Positions 19,108 through 27,812 of a DNA stretch of 64,000 nt are shown here, piece after piece. Position 1 is the first letter of the stretch, and every line of letters begins with the position of its first letter. The translations under genes were made by a program, and so were the position numbers. The DNA is taken from the NCBI GenBank assembly GCA_963774415.1, contig CAVZEU010000002.1, positions 81,850 to 145,849 of the forward strand, read 5' to 3'. The stretch is from SZUA-36 sp963774415. GTDB lineage: Bacteria; Pseudomonadota; Gammaproteobacteria; Xanthomonadales; SZUA-36. The notes beneath the pieces were generated by a model. That model made no database searches, was not told the origin of the DNA, and was given only the letters and a program-made list of their open reading frames with translations.

Positions 19108-19746
19108 TCAGCCGTGTCCCGCCCGGCCAACGCCGAAGTCTCTTTCCAACTCCGCCGCATGCGGGGCGCAAGCCTTGAGCAGGGACCACATATACTGTGC
19201 GATGCTGCGGTCGAAGAGCAAATCGAAGCACGCCGCCCCCGGCACCGGCGCATGGCAATGAACGATGACGGCCGCCTGCGACAGGCGGGTCCGTGCGCAA
19301 TGCTGGCCATTGGCGGCGGCGGCGATATAATCCAGCCCGCCGAGCTTGCTCAGCAACCACGGCGCGGCCGCCCCCGTCAGTCGCAACACGGCATGGGCAT
19401 CCGAGCAATCGAGCAGAAAAGCGCTGCGCGCATCGATGTTTTCCATGATCCGCGCCCGAAGCTCGCCGGCGGCGGCGGTCTCGCTGACGAAGAGCCATTC
19501 GTCCGGCCGCAGGCAAAGCACCGACGGGTCTTCACCGCTGGCCCCGTTGACGGCGAGCGGCAATTCCAGGCCACTGGCTTTCAGCGCCGGCGCCAACACT
19601 GGCGCCGGCTCGAGGCTGCGCAGAGACAATACGGCCGCGGTGGTGATTTCCCGCAATTCGCAACCCGCGCCGCTGAAGCGGGTCTCTTCGATGCCGGCCT
19701 GGGCCAGCGCGGAACGAACCGGCATTGCCGGGGTATCTGCCGTCAT
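19108..19746 (-). CDS. soxG: Sarcosine oxidase, gamma subunit
   Basis: The 212-residue gamma chain of heterotetrameric sarcosine oxidase, related to the GcvT/YgfZ fold. Segments such as LCLRPDEWLFV, DCSDAHAVLRLTGAAAPWLLSKL and TRLSQAAVIVHCH match the usual SoxG pattern. Its ATG overlaps the soxA stop by 4 nt. This subunit is the most variable of the four; identification leans on position as well as these segments. Confidence 0.9.
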   Translation of the reverse strand: MTADTPAMPVRSALAQAGIEETRFSGAGCELREITTAAVLSLRSLEPAPVLAPALKASGLELPLAVNGASGEDPSVLCLRPDEWLFVSETAAAGELRARIMENIDARSAFLLDCSDAHAVLRLTGAAAPWLLSKLGGLDYIAAAANGQHCARTRLSQAAVIVHCHAPVPGAACFDLLFDRSIAQYMWSLLKACAPHAAELERDFGVGRAGHG

Positions 19747-22691
19747 GCCTGCAACCTCCGGTTTTCCGGGTCGTAAAACGCCGGCTCGGCGACCCGTGCC
19801 GGATAGCGCCGTTGCCCGTCACAGACCGTCACCACATCGCCGCGCCGTGAGCGGCCGCCACGCAACATCGCCAGGGCAATGTAGCACTCCAGCGTCGGGC
19901 TGTAACAGGCCGACGTGATCCAGCCGTCGGTTCGCGCCGGCGCCCTGCGGCCGGCGCCGAACAACAAGTGTCCGCCCGGGCGCATGACCCGGCCGGCCTC
20001 GAGTGCCTGCAAACCGACCAACTGCATTCGGTCTGCGGCCTCGTTTGCCGGCCGCAGCAGTGAACGCCGGCCGACGTAGTCCGTGTTTTTCCGGCGCACC
20101 GCCCGGCCCCAGCCGACATCGTCCGGCGTGGTTGAAATATCGGTATCCGTGCCGACGTGCAGGTAACCCTTTTCGGTACGCAGGACCATCAGGGCCTCGA
20201 CACCGACCGGCGTAATTCCAGAAGCCTGCCCGGCGTCCAGCAGCCGCTGCCACAGCGGCAGCGCACGCGAAGCAGCGACGTTGACCTCGAAACTGAGTTC
20301 GCCGCTGTAACTGACCCTGACGATCCTGGCCCCGAAACCGGCCACCCGGCCGGCGGCCGCGGCCATGTGCGGCAAAGCCTCCGCCGACACGTCGATATCG
20401 GTACCCGCGGCCGTGAGCACGTCACGGGCGCGCGGACCGGCCACGGTGAAGTTCGCCCATTGCGTCGTCATGTCGGCGACGATGACTTCGAGCCCGCTCC
20501 ATTCGCACTGCAGCCATTCCTCCAGCATCGCGGCAATGCGGCCGGCGGCGGCCGACGTCGCGTGCGCGACGAAGCGGTTTTCGTCCAGGCGCAGCAACAC
20601 GCCGTCGTCGATGATCACGCCGTTTTCATTGAGCATGAGCCCGTAACGCGCGCGACCCGGTTGCAGGCTCGACATGTCGTTGGCGTATATGCGGTTGAGG
20701 AAGTCGGCGGCGTCCGGCCCCATGACCTCGATTTTACCGATCGGCGAGTTGTCGAAGATTCCGGCCTGCGTGCGCACGGCGCGGACTTCGCGCATCACGG
20801 CGTCTTGCAGGGCCTCGTCGCCTTGCGGGTAGCATTCGGGCCGCTGCCAGCCGTAGTCTTCGAAGCGGGCGTTCATCGCCAGGTGTGCGGTGTGGGCCGG
20901 CAGATAGCGGCGCGGTGCATAAAACTCGCCCAGTTCGCGGCCCACGACCGCGCCCAGCGTAACCGGCGTGTAAGGCGGTCTGAACGTGGTCGTTCCCACC
21001 TCGGCGGGTGTTTTTCCGGTCAGTTCGCCGAGGACGATGAAGGCGTTGAGGTTACCGCTCTTGCCCTGGTCGACGGACATGCCCGTGGTGGTGTAGCGCT
21101 TGAAGTGTTCGACCGCGTCGAAGCCCTCCGTCACCGCCAGTTTCGCATCTCCCAGCGTGACATCGTGGGCCAGGTCGATCCATTGTCTTAGTTCGTGGAG
21201 GTCCAGCGGCTGCGGCGTGACGGCCGCGGAGGCGACGGGCTCTTCATCGACCCGCGGCACAGTGACCGGCGCCGGTGTGAAGCCGAGTGCCCTGGATAAC
21301 TCCGCGGCGCATCGCAGGGCTTCCTCCAGCGTTGCCGCCAGGTCGTGGGTGCCCGCCGCCGCGCCGGCCACGGCAAAGCCCGGCGGCAGCGTCCGCGGCA
21401 GGAAACTCTGCGATACGGGATCGAATCGCAGGCTGCCGCGGGCATGTGCCAGCAGGTGAAGCCGCGGCGACCAGCCGCCGGAAACCGCCAGCAAGTCGCA
21501 TTCGCGGCGCCCGAGGCGGGTGCCGTCGAGACGCTCGATGCTGACGGCGCGCAGGCCCCGGCTGCCGCGGGTCGCGCTGATGCGCGCATTGCCGATCAGT
21601 TCGGTTCCCAGGGCGGAAAGCTTTTGCCGCAACGCGGGGTCCACGCCACCGCGGCTATCGACAACGGCGGCAACCGCGATGTTCCTGCGTGCGAGGTCGA
21701 GCACGGTCTGGTACGCCGTGTCGTTGTTGGTCACGACAATCGGCCGCTCCCCGGCCGCGACCGCGTAGCGGTTCAGGTAATGACGCACGGCGCCGGCCAG
21801 CATGATCCCGGGGCGGTCGTTATCCGGAAAAATCAGCGTCTGCTCGATCGCGCCCGTCGCCAGCAGAATCCGGCGCGGGCGCACGGTCCACTGGCATTCC
21901 CGCCAGGCCTCGTCGCCGGCGCGTTGCAGCAGTGTCGTTACGTTGTGGTCGTAGACGCCGGTCACGGTGGTTCGCGGCAGCAGCATGACGTTGCCCAGGC
22001 CATTCAATTGACGCACGATATCCCGCACCCAGTCCGCACCGTCCTGGCCGTCGATACGGGCCCGTTCCCAGTTCAGGGCCCCGCCGCAGGCCGTGTCCTG
22101 GTCGGCCACGATCACGCGCGCGCCGGAACGGCCCGCACTCAAGGCCGCCATCAGCCCGGCCGCACCGCCACCGCAGACCAGCAAGTCGCAATGCACATTG
22201 ACGTGCTCGTAGTGATCGGGGTCGCGGCGTGTCAACGGCCGGCCCATACCGGCTGTCTTGCGCACGAGGTTTTCCCACACCCCCCAGGCCGGCCACTTGA
22301 AGGTCTTGTTGTAAAAGCCCGCCGGCCACAGACCGTGGCTGAAATCGATCGCCCGGCCGAGATCGAAACCGACGCGCGGCCAGCAGTTCTGGCTGGCCGC
22401 CACCAGACCCGCCGTCAGCGGCACCAGCGGCGCCCGGCTGGTCGGTACGCGCCGCGCACCCGTGCCGATTTCGACCAGTGCACACGGTTCTTCCTCACCG
22501 GCGGACAAAATCCCGCGCGGGCGGTGGTATTTGAAACTCCGTGCCACCAGGCTGATGCCATTGGCCAACAGTGCCGAGGCCAGCGTGTCGCCCTGGAAGC
22601 CGCTGAGCGGCCGACCGTTGAAACTGAAAGGCACCGCCCGGCCGCGGTCGATGCAACCGCCCTGCGGCAAGCGTCTCGGCCCCCTTCTCAT
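19743..22691 (-). CDS. soxA: Sarcosine oxidase, alpha subunit
   Basis: The 982-residue large subunit. The N-terminal SFNGRPLSGFQGDTLASALL region is the 2Fe-2S-ferredoxin-like part of the family; the NAD-binding dinucleotide fold has GGGAAGLMAALSAGRSG (from residue 174); the C-terminal about 390 residues are a GcvT-like folate domain that accepts the C1 unit from sarcosine as 5,10-methylene-tetrahydrofolate. Stop and start overlap soxG and soxD by 4 nt, so production of the subunits is coupled. Confidence 0.95.
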   Translation of the reverse strand: MRRGPRRLPQGGCIDRGRAVPFSFNGRPLSGFQGDTLASALLANGISLVARSFKYHRPRGILSAGEEEPCALVEIGTGARRVPTSRAPLVPLTAGLVAASQNCWPRVGFDLGRAIDFSHGLWPAGFYNKTFKWPAWGVWENLVRKTAGMGRPLTRRDPDHYEHVNVHCDLLVCGGGAAGLMAALSAGRSGARVIVADQDTACGGALNWERARIDGQDGADWVRDIVRQLNGLGNVMLLPRTTVTGVYDHNVTTLLQRAGDEAWRECQWTVRPRRILLATGAIEQTLIFPDNDRPGIMLAGAVRHYLNRYAVAAGERPIVVTNNDTAYQTVLDLARRNIAVAAVVDSRGGVDPALRQKLSALGTELIGNARISATRGSRGLRAVSIERLDGTRLGRRECDLLAVSGGWSPRLHLLAHARGSLRFDPVSQSFLPRTLPPGFAVAGAAAGTHDLAATLEEALRCAAELSRALGFTPAPVTVPRVDEEPVASAAVTPQPLDLHELRQWIDLAHDVTLGDAKLAVTEGFDAVEHFKRYTTTGMSVDQGKSGNLNAFIVLGELTGKTPAEVGTTTFRPPYTPVTLGAVVGRELGEFYAPRRYLPAHTAHLAMNARFEDYGWQRPECYPQGDEALQDAVMREVRAVRTQAGIFDNSPIGKIEVMGPDAADFLNRIYANDMSSLQPGRARYGLMLNENGVIIDDGVLLRLDENRFVAHATSAAAGRIAAMLEEWLQCEWSGLEVIVADMTTQWANFTVAGPRARDVLTAAGTDIDVSAEALPHMAAAAGRVAGFGARIVRVSYSGELSFEVNVAASRALPLWQRLLDAGQASGITPVGVEALMVLRTEKGYLHVGTDTDISTTPDDVGWGRAVRRKNTDYVGRRSLLRPANEAADRMQLVGLQALEAGRVMRPGGHLLFGAGRRAPARTDGWITSACYSPTLECYIALAMLRGGRSRRGDVVTVCDGQRRYPARVAEPAFYDPENRRLQA

Positions 22692-22987
22692 GCACCGCCC
22701 CCACTCACACCCGGGCGCGTCCGCGGCTGCTCATCCATCTTGTACACTTCGACGATTTCGTGCGTGACGGTATCCCTGGCCACGTTGAACCACTGGCGGC
22801 AACCATAAACGTGCAACCAGCGCTCGAATTGCAGGCCCCGGGGGTTACGCCGGTAAAACAGGTACTCCGCCCACTCCCGGTCGGTCGCGGCGGCCGGATC
22901 CCGCGGCCGCGCAATATGACTTTCGCCACCGCAGCGAAATTCGACTTCGTCACGCACGCCGCACCAGGGGCACTCGATCCTCAACAT
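22688..22987 (-). CDS. soxD: Sarcosine oxidase, delta subunit
   Basis: A 99-residue zinc-binding small subunit. The N-terminal CPWCGVRDEVEFRCGGE with a later histidine is the expected zinc ligand set; EWAEYLFYRRNPRG and GCRQWFNVARDTVTHEI are diagnostic for SoxD. It lies 16 nt after soxB and overlaps soxA by 4 nt, the standard B-D-A-G gene order. Confidence 0.95.
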   Translation of the reverse strand: MLRIECPWCGVRDEVEFRCGGESHIARPRDPAAATDREWAEYLFYRRNPRGLQFERWLHVYGCRQWFNVARDTVTHEIVEVYKMDEQPRTRPGVSGGGA

Positions 22988-23003
22988 CAGCCGCCACCCC
23001 GCC

Positions 23004-24248
23004 TCAATGCGCGACCCCGGAGGCCGCGCCTTCGTCGATCAGGGCGCCGCTGACGAAACGGTCGAGCTGGAAGGGTTGCAGCAGCGGATGGGGCCGGTCG
23101 TGGGCGATCGTATACGCCAGCGTGTCCCCGCCCGCCGGGATGGCCTTGTAGCCGCCCGTGCCCCAACCGGTAGACACGAACAGGTTTTCAATGGGGGTGT
23201 TGCCGACGATCGGGCTCACATCCGGGGCCATGTCACAGACGCCGGCCCATTGCCGCATCAGCCGCAGACGACTGAAACACGGGAAAAGTTCCAGCAACGC
23301 GCGCGCGTTCTCGTACTGGTTGGGCAGGCCGCCGCGCTGCGCGTACGAGTTATAGAGATCGGCGCCACCGCCGATCACCAGTTCGCCCCGGTCGGACTGG
23401 CTGACATAGACATGGATACGCGCCGACACCACGCAGGTGTCGAGAATCGGCTTGACCGGCTCACTGACCATGGCCTGCAGCGCGATGCTCGAAATGGGCA
23501 GACGCAAGCCCGCCATCGCCGCCAGGTGGCTGCTGTGGCCGGCCACGCACAGGGCGACCTTGCCGGCGGCGATGCGGCCCTTGCTGGTCTCGACGGAAAC
23601 GACCCGGCTGTCATCGGTATGCAGAGTCGTTACCTCGCATTGCTGGATGATGTCGACGCCGAGGTCGGACGCGGCCCGGGCATAGGCCCAGACGACCGCG
23701 TCATGGCGCGAGGTCCCCGCCCGTTTCTGAATGAATCCGCCCGTGATCGGGAAACGGCAATCGAGGTTGATGTGCGGTGCATACCGTTTGATCTCGGCGG
23801 GCGTGAGGACTTCCGAATCGATGCCGTTCATCCTGATCGCGTTGGTCCAGCGCCGGTAGATGTCGAGTTCGTGACGGCTGTTGCAGAGGGTCAACACGCC
23901 GCGCTGCGAGAACATCACGTTGAAGTTGGTCTCGGCGCCCAGGCGCTCGTACAGCTTGAGCGAGTGCTCGAAGAAAGCCCCGCTTTCCGGGTAGAAGTAA
24001 TTCGAGCGGCTGACCTGTGTGTTGCGGCCGCTGTTGCCGCCCCCGATCCAGCCTTTTTCGAGCACGGCGACATTTCTGATGCCCTGGCTTCGGGCCAGGT
24101 AATAGGCCGTTGCCAGCCCGTGACCGCCGCCGCCGACAATAACCACGTCATAGTGCTTTTTGGGCTCGGGTGCGCGCCAGGCTCGCTGCCAGTGCCGGTG
24201 CCCGCTCAGCGCGTGCCGGGCGATCCTGAAAAACGAGTACTTTTCCAA
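23004..24248 (-). CDS. soxB: Sarcosine oxidase, beta subunit
   Basis: FAD/FMN subunit of 414 residues where sarcosine is oxidatively demethylated. The FAD fold starts at YDVVIVGGGGHGLATAYYLA (about residues 33-52); EKGWIGGGNSGRNTQVSRSNY is the typical covalent-flavin-subunit region, and VSTGWGTGGYKAIPAGG is near the C-terminus. The start is TTG at 24248; the N-terminus EKYSFFRIARHALSGHRHWQ matches family N-termini, so the rare start is probably real. First gene of the sox operon. Confidence 0.94.
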   Translation of the reverse strand: MEKYSFFRIARHALSGHRHWQRAWRAPEPKKHYDVVIVGGGGHGLATAYYLARSQGIRNVAVLEKGWIGGGNSGRNTQVSRSNYFYPESGAFFEHSLKLYERLGAETNFNVMFSQRGVLTLCNSRHELDIYRRWTNAIRMNGIDSEVLTPAEIKRYAPHINLDCRFPITGGFIQKRAGTSRHDAVVWAYARAASDLGVDIIQQCEVTTLHTDDSRVVSVETSKGRIAAGKVALCVAGHSSHLAAMAGLRLPISSIALQAMVSEPVKPILDTCVVSARIHVYVSQSDRGELVIGGGADLYNSYAQRGGLPNQYENARALLELFPCFSRLRLMRQWAGVCDMAPDVSPIVGNTPIENLFVSTGWGTGGYKAIPAGGDTLAYTIAHDRPHPLLQPFQLDRFVSGALIDEGAASGVAH

Positions 24249-24448
24249 TGCCTGTGCTCCAACCCGCTTATTGCATCAGCCGGCCGTGAACCCGCTGGTG
24301 TGTATATGCAATATTAAGAAGAATCAGCACATTTTGCCTTACCTGCCAAAAACACGGTTATTGCGCCCGGCTTACCAGCCTCCCGGCCTGGACTTGTGCC
24401 GCTGCAACCGCTTTTGAGCAGCAACCACCTGCCAATGCTTGACGGGCC

Positions 24449-25663
24449 CTAGCGACAGCGTTGCAGCACGATACAGGCGTTGGTGCCGCCAAAACCGAAA
24501 TTGTTACTCATCACGGTCTCGATCCCCGCCTGCCGCCGGCTCTCGCGCACGACGGGCATGCCCTCGGCTTCGGGGTCCAGGTTCTCGATGTTGGCGGAGC
24601 CGGCGATAAAGTCTTCCTCCAGCATCAGCAGGCAATGAATGGCCTCCTGCACGCCGGCGGCGCCGAGCGAGTGCCCGCACAACGATTTGCTCGAACTGAA
24701 GGCCGGCACGGCGTCGCCGAACACGGTGCGCATCGCGTTGAGTTCGCAAATATCGCCCACCGGGGTGCTGGTGCCATGGGTATTGATATAGTCGATCGGC
24801 GCCGTAACGCCGGCAAGCGCCTGCTGCATGCAGCGCACGGCGCCTTCCCCGGATGGCGCGACCATGTTGTCGCCGTCCGAGGTCGCACCGTAACCGATCA
24901 CCTCTGCGTAGATTTTTGCGCCGCGGGCACGCGCGTGTTCCAGTTCTTCGAGCACCAGCATGCCGCCGCCCGCGGCAATCACGAAGCCGTCGCGGCCGGT
25001 ATCATAGGCGCGGGAGGCCCGCTCGGGCTGGTCGTTGTACTTCGTTGACAGCGCGCCCATGGCGTCGAACATCATGGCCAGCGACCAGTGCTCTTCCTCG
25101 CCGCCGCCGGCGAAGACCACGTCCTGCTTGTCCCACTGAATCTGCTCCGTCGCCGCGCCGATACAATGCGTGCTGGTGGCGCAGGCCGAGGTGATGGAAT
25201 AGTTGAGCCCGCGGATGCCGAAAGGCGTGGCCAGGCAGGCCGCAACGGTGCTGCTCATGGTCCTCGGAACGAGGTACGGCCCGACGCGGCGCACGCCCTT
25301 TTCACGCAAGGTGTCGGCGCCCCAGACGATATTGGCGTTCGAAGCCCCGCCGGAACCGGCGATGAGCCCGGTGCGCGGATGCGAGACCTCGGCCGTCTCG
25401 AGCCCGGCATCGTCGATCGCCTGCTGCATCGCGACATAGGCGTAGGCGGCGGCGTCACCCATGAACCTGCGGTCCTTGCGGTTGATGTGCCCGTCCAGGT
25501 CGATGCGCACGGAACCGCTGACGTTGCTGCGCAGCCCCATGGCTTCGAATTCAGAATTGAAGCCAATACCGGGGCGGCTTTTGAGCAACGCTTCGGTCAC
25601 CTCTTTTTTGTTGTTGCCCAGACAGGAAACCACTCCCATACCCGTAACGACCACGCGACGCAT
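24449..25663 (-). CDS. fabB: Beta-ketoacyl-ACP synthase I
   Basis: Condensing enzyme of 404 residues for fatty-acid elongation, including the unsaturated branch. The Cys-His-His triad is visible: Cys161 in TSACATSTHCIG, His in INTHGTSTPVGD and His in KSLCGHSLGAAG. FGFGGTNACIVL closes the protein. The frame is open upstream, but ATG 25663 yields a start (RRVVVTGMGVVSCLGN) and length identical to FabB proteins. It follows fabA by 10 nt; the fabA-fabB pair is typical of Gammaproteobacteria that make unsaturated lipids anaerobically. Confidence 0.97.
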   Translation of the reverse strand: MRRVVVTGMGVVSCLGNNKKEVTEALLKSRPGIGFNSEFEAMGLRSNVSGSVRIDLDGHINRKDRRFMGDAAAYAYVAMQQAIDDAGLETAEVSHPRTGLIAGSGGASNANIVWGADTLREKGVRRVGPYLVPRTMSSTVAACLATPFGIRGLNYSITSACATSTHCIGAATEQIQWDKQDVVFAGGGEEEHWSLAMMFDAMGALSTKYNDQPERASRAYDTGRDGFVIAAGGGMLVLEELEHARARGAKIYAEVIGYGATSDGDNMVAPSGEGAVRCMQQALAGVTAPIDYINTHGTSTPVGDICELNAMRTVFGDAVPAFSSSKSLCGHSLGAAGVQEAIHCLLMLEEDFIAGSANIENLDPEAEGMPVVRESRRQAGIETVMSNNFGFGGTNACIVLQRCR

Positions 25664-25673
25664 GAAATAATCC

Positions 25674-26201
25674 TCAGAAGCTGTCGGTAGAAAGAAACAG
25701 CCCGACGCGCAGGTCGTCCGCCGTATAGATGGTGCGGCCGTCGACGGCAACGGTGCCGTCCGCGATCGCCATATTCAGCTTGCGGGTGATGACCCTTTTC
25801 ATGTCGAGCGTATAGGTCACCTTCTTCGCGGTGGGGAGTACCTGACCGCTGAATTTGACGTTGCCGGCGCCGAGCGCCCGGCCCCGGCCCTTGCAACCGA
25901 GCCAGGTAAGAAAGAACCCGACCAGCTGCCAGAGAGCATCCAGCCCGAGGCAGCCCGGCATGACCGGATCATCCAGAAAGTGGCATTGGAAAAACCACAG
26001 GTCGGGCCTGATGTCCAACTCCGCCTTGACGTAGCCCTTGCCGTGTGCGCCGCCCGTATCGTTGATCTCCAGGATACGGTCGAACATCAGCATCTTGCCG
26101 CTTGGCAACCTTCCTGTTTCCGGCCCGAACAGGGTGCCCCGCCCCGATTTCTCGAGGTCACGCCGCTCGTAGGAATTTTTTCTGTCTTCGGGTACGGCCA
26201 T
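25674..26201 (-). CDS. fabA: 3-hydroxydecanoyl-ACP dehydratase/isomerase
   Basis: A 175-residue hot-dog-fold enzyme that dehydrates 3-hydroxydecanoyl-ACP and isomerises trans-2 to cis-3-decenoyl-ACP, the branch point to unsaturated fatty acids. Catalytic His74 is in WFFQCHFLDDPVMPGCLG and Asp88 in LGLDALWQL. It leads the fabA-fabB operon. An 18-bp perfect AT palindrome lies 74 nt upstream of the start. Confidence 0.97.
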   Translation of the reverse strand: MAVPEDRKNSYERRDLEKSGRGTLFGPETGRLPSGKMLMFDRILEINDTGGAHGKGYVKAELDIRPDLWFFQCHFLDDPVMPGCLGLDALWQLVGFFLTWLGCKGRGRALGAGNVKFSGQVLPTAKKVTYTLDMKRVITRKLNMAIADGTVAVDGRTIYTADDLRVGLFLSTDSF

Positions 26202-26274
26202 GGGACTGTGCTTAGCGTAATGCGGAAATGACGCAGTTTACTGGTTAATGGAGGAAATTTCCTTAGCTGGGGTC

Positions 26275-26292
26275 AATATTTATATAAATATT
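26275..26292. promoter_or_regulatory. 18-bp perfect AT palindrome upstream of fabA
   Basis: AATATTTATATAAATATT reads the same on both strands and starts 74 nt before the fabA ATG. Its position suits an operator or promoter element for fabA-fabB. It does not resemble the FabR or FadR sites I know, so the binding protein is unknown. Confidence 0.45.
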
Positions 26293-26524
26293 CACGCAGG
26301 CGCAGACCGTATGCAAGCCCTGCCGGTCCTGACGGTACGCAGCAAGCTACTGACTGCATGAGCAATTTTCCTCTCAATGGTGTGCCGGCAGCGGGCGCGC
26401 CGGGCAATCCTCGTTCACGGCGGGCTCGCCGTATAAAAAAAATATACATCCAGAAATTCACCCAAGCGATTGATAGTTAAGCGTAACTTCTGCCAAAGGC
26501 GCGATGGCGGCAGGAGAAAAAATA

Positions 26525-26546
26525 TACTCCGGCCCGTGCGGGAGTA
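26525..26546. promoter_or_regulatory. Candidate enhancer dyad upstream of the sigma-54 promoter
   Basis: TACTCC and GGAGTA form a 6-bp inverted repeat around 10 nt, centred about 100 nt upstream of the -24 element at 26635. NtrC-type activators usually bind dyads at this distance, and such an activator is encoded at 29993-31435. Confidence 0.4.
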
Positions 26547-26634
26547 CACGACGAGCATCTGTATTCACCCCGCTGAATTTTTAATTAATTGATTTTAAAG
26601 CCTTATTGGTGATCCGAACGCAGCACGCCGCTAT

Positions 26635-26650
26635 TGGCACGGCAATTGCA
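26635..26650 (+). promoter_or_regulatory. Sigma-54 (-24/-12) promoter
   Basis: TGGCAC-N5-TTGCA matches the sigma-54 consensus with correct GG-to-GC spacing. A start site about 12 nt downstream of the -12 element leaves a leader of about 24 nt before the ATG at 26686, which is preceded by AGGTGGAG. A cognate NtrC-family activator is encoded in the same locus. Confidence 0.8.
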
Positions 26651-26685
26651 TTATAGAGGGTGAGACAAGAAGACCGAGGTGGAGC

Positions 26686-27087
26686 ATGAACGAAAGAGCC
26701 AACATCCTGATTGTAGACGATGAGGAGGTGGTACGCCTCGCCCATCTCCGGAGCCTCGCCGGAACCGCTTATACGACGACGGTGGCCGGCGATGGCACAG
26801 AGGCGATACGAGAGATGGAACGGCGTCCTTTCGATGTCGTTCTGCTGGATCTCCGCATGCCCGGCCAGGACGGCATGGACGTCCTCAAGACGATCAAGAC
26901 ACGTTGGCCGGACATCGAGGTTGTTGTTATCACGGGTTACCCCAGCATCGAGTCCGCCAAGCAGGCGGTCCGGCTGGGAGCATGCAACTACCTGGCGAAA
27001 CCATTGGACCCCAATGAACTCGTCAAGGCGGCAAATGACGCCATGACGCAAAAACGCTGGGCAATGCGCAACGTAAGCACACATTGA
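26686..27087 (+). CDS. Stand-alone response-regulator receiver protein
   Basis: A single receiver domain of 133 residues with no output domain. The acidic pocket is Asp11-Asp12 (LIVDDEE), the phosphorylation site is Asp55 (VVLLDLRMPG), and the Thr and Lys switch residues are in VITGYPS and YLAKPLDP. The stop overlaps the open frame of the next receiver gene. It is the first gene behind the sigma-54 promoter, so it may feed back on, or be phosphorylated by, the heme-motif kinase encoded at 31432-33057. Partner and output are inference. Confidence 0.9.
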   Translation: MNERANILIVDDEEVVRLAHLRSLAGTAYTTTVAGDGTEAIREMERRPFDVVLLDLRMPGQDGMDVLKTIKTRWPDIEVVVITGYPSIESAKQAVRLGACNYLAKPLDPNELVKAANDAMTQKRWAMRNVSTH

Positions 27088-27104
27088 CACTGAAGGAGAC
27101 AATC

Positions 27105-27731
27105 ATGAACAACAACAGACACGTACTGGTCATCGACGATGATGCAGTGGTTGGTCGCAGTTTCGACCGGGTCCTCGCCGGCAAAGGCTATGACGTCAGA
27201 ACCGCAGCCAGCGGAGAGGAAGCACTTGACACGATGGATCGCGAGGATTTCGACGTCGTCTTCACCGACATCAAGATGCCGGGCATGGATGGTCTCGAAG
27301 TCACCGAACGCATCAAGGCGCGGTGCCCGTGGACACCGGTGGTCGTCATCACCGGCTACGGTACGCCCGACAACGAAGCGCGGGCGTCGATCCTGGGCGC
27401 CAGCGGATTCATCCGCAAACCCCTGACGCCGGAAATCATCGAGAGCATCACGCTCAGGGCGCTCAGCGAAAACGAGCACGTCGAACAGGCGCTGGAAGAC
27501 ACACCGGCCGAGACAACGGAACACACCGAGGTCGAGGCCGGGGCCGAGACCGAAACGACGGCGGCCGCTGAACAGCCGCTGACGGTGGCCAGGGTCGCCA
27601 GGAATGTCGGCCTGTTCTTCGCCGCGCCCTTCGTCGCCCTGGGCTACGTGATCGCGGTGCCGTTTGTCGGTTTCTACATGTTCGCCAAGCTGGGGCGCGA
27701 GGCCTACGTGAAGAGGCACCAGCACCAATGA
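27105..27731 (+). CDS. Response regulator with C-terminal membrane segment
   Basis: A 208-residue protein. Residues 1-125 are a complete receiver domain (IDDDA, Asp55 in VVFTDIKMPG, ITGYG, FIRKPLTPE). An acidic, threonine/glutamate-rich linker follows, then a hydrophobic stretch of about 25 residues (VGLFFAAPFVALGYVIAVPF) and a basic tail KRHQHQ. ATG 27105 has AAGGAGA at the right distance; the frame extends upstream to 27084 but without such a site. There is no DNA-binding domain, so the output is probably at the membrane, perhaps on the cytochromes encoded next. I know of no characterised homologue. Confidence 0.87.
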   Translation: MNNNRHVLVIDDDAVVGRSFDRVLAGKGYDVRTAASGEEALDTMDREDFDVVFTDIKMPGMDGLEVTERIKARCPWTPVVVITGYGTPDNEARASILGASGFIRKPLTPEIIESITLRALSENEHVEQALEDTPAETTEHTEVEAGAETETTAAAEQPLTVARVARNVGLFFAAPFVALGYVIAVPFVGFYMFAKLGREAYVKRHQHQ

Positions 27732-27812
27732 CCGATAGCGCACACCCGCACAGCCGGGGTTCCTGAAGGGCCCCGGCCGGATGCCGCTACCACGCACAGG
27801 AGGAGATTTAAA

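Larger units (their letters stand above)
26202..26685. other. Long divergent intergenic region between fabA and the receiver-protein operon
   Basis: A 484-nt gap between divergent genes, AT-rich in parts. It holds the fabA promoter side with an 18-bp palindrome (26275-26292), a GTATA / TATAC dyad around seven A residues (26431-26447), a TACTCC-N10-GGAGTA dyad (26525-26546) and a sigma-54-type promoter (26635-26650). Short open frames inside have no support as genes. Confidence 0.7.

Noticed and set aside
26273..26461. 62-residue minus-strand open frame in the fabA upstream region
   Set aside because: Overlaps the AT palindrome, no ribosome site, no recognisable family.
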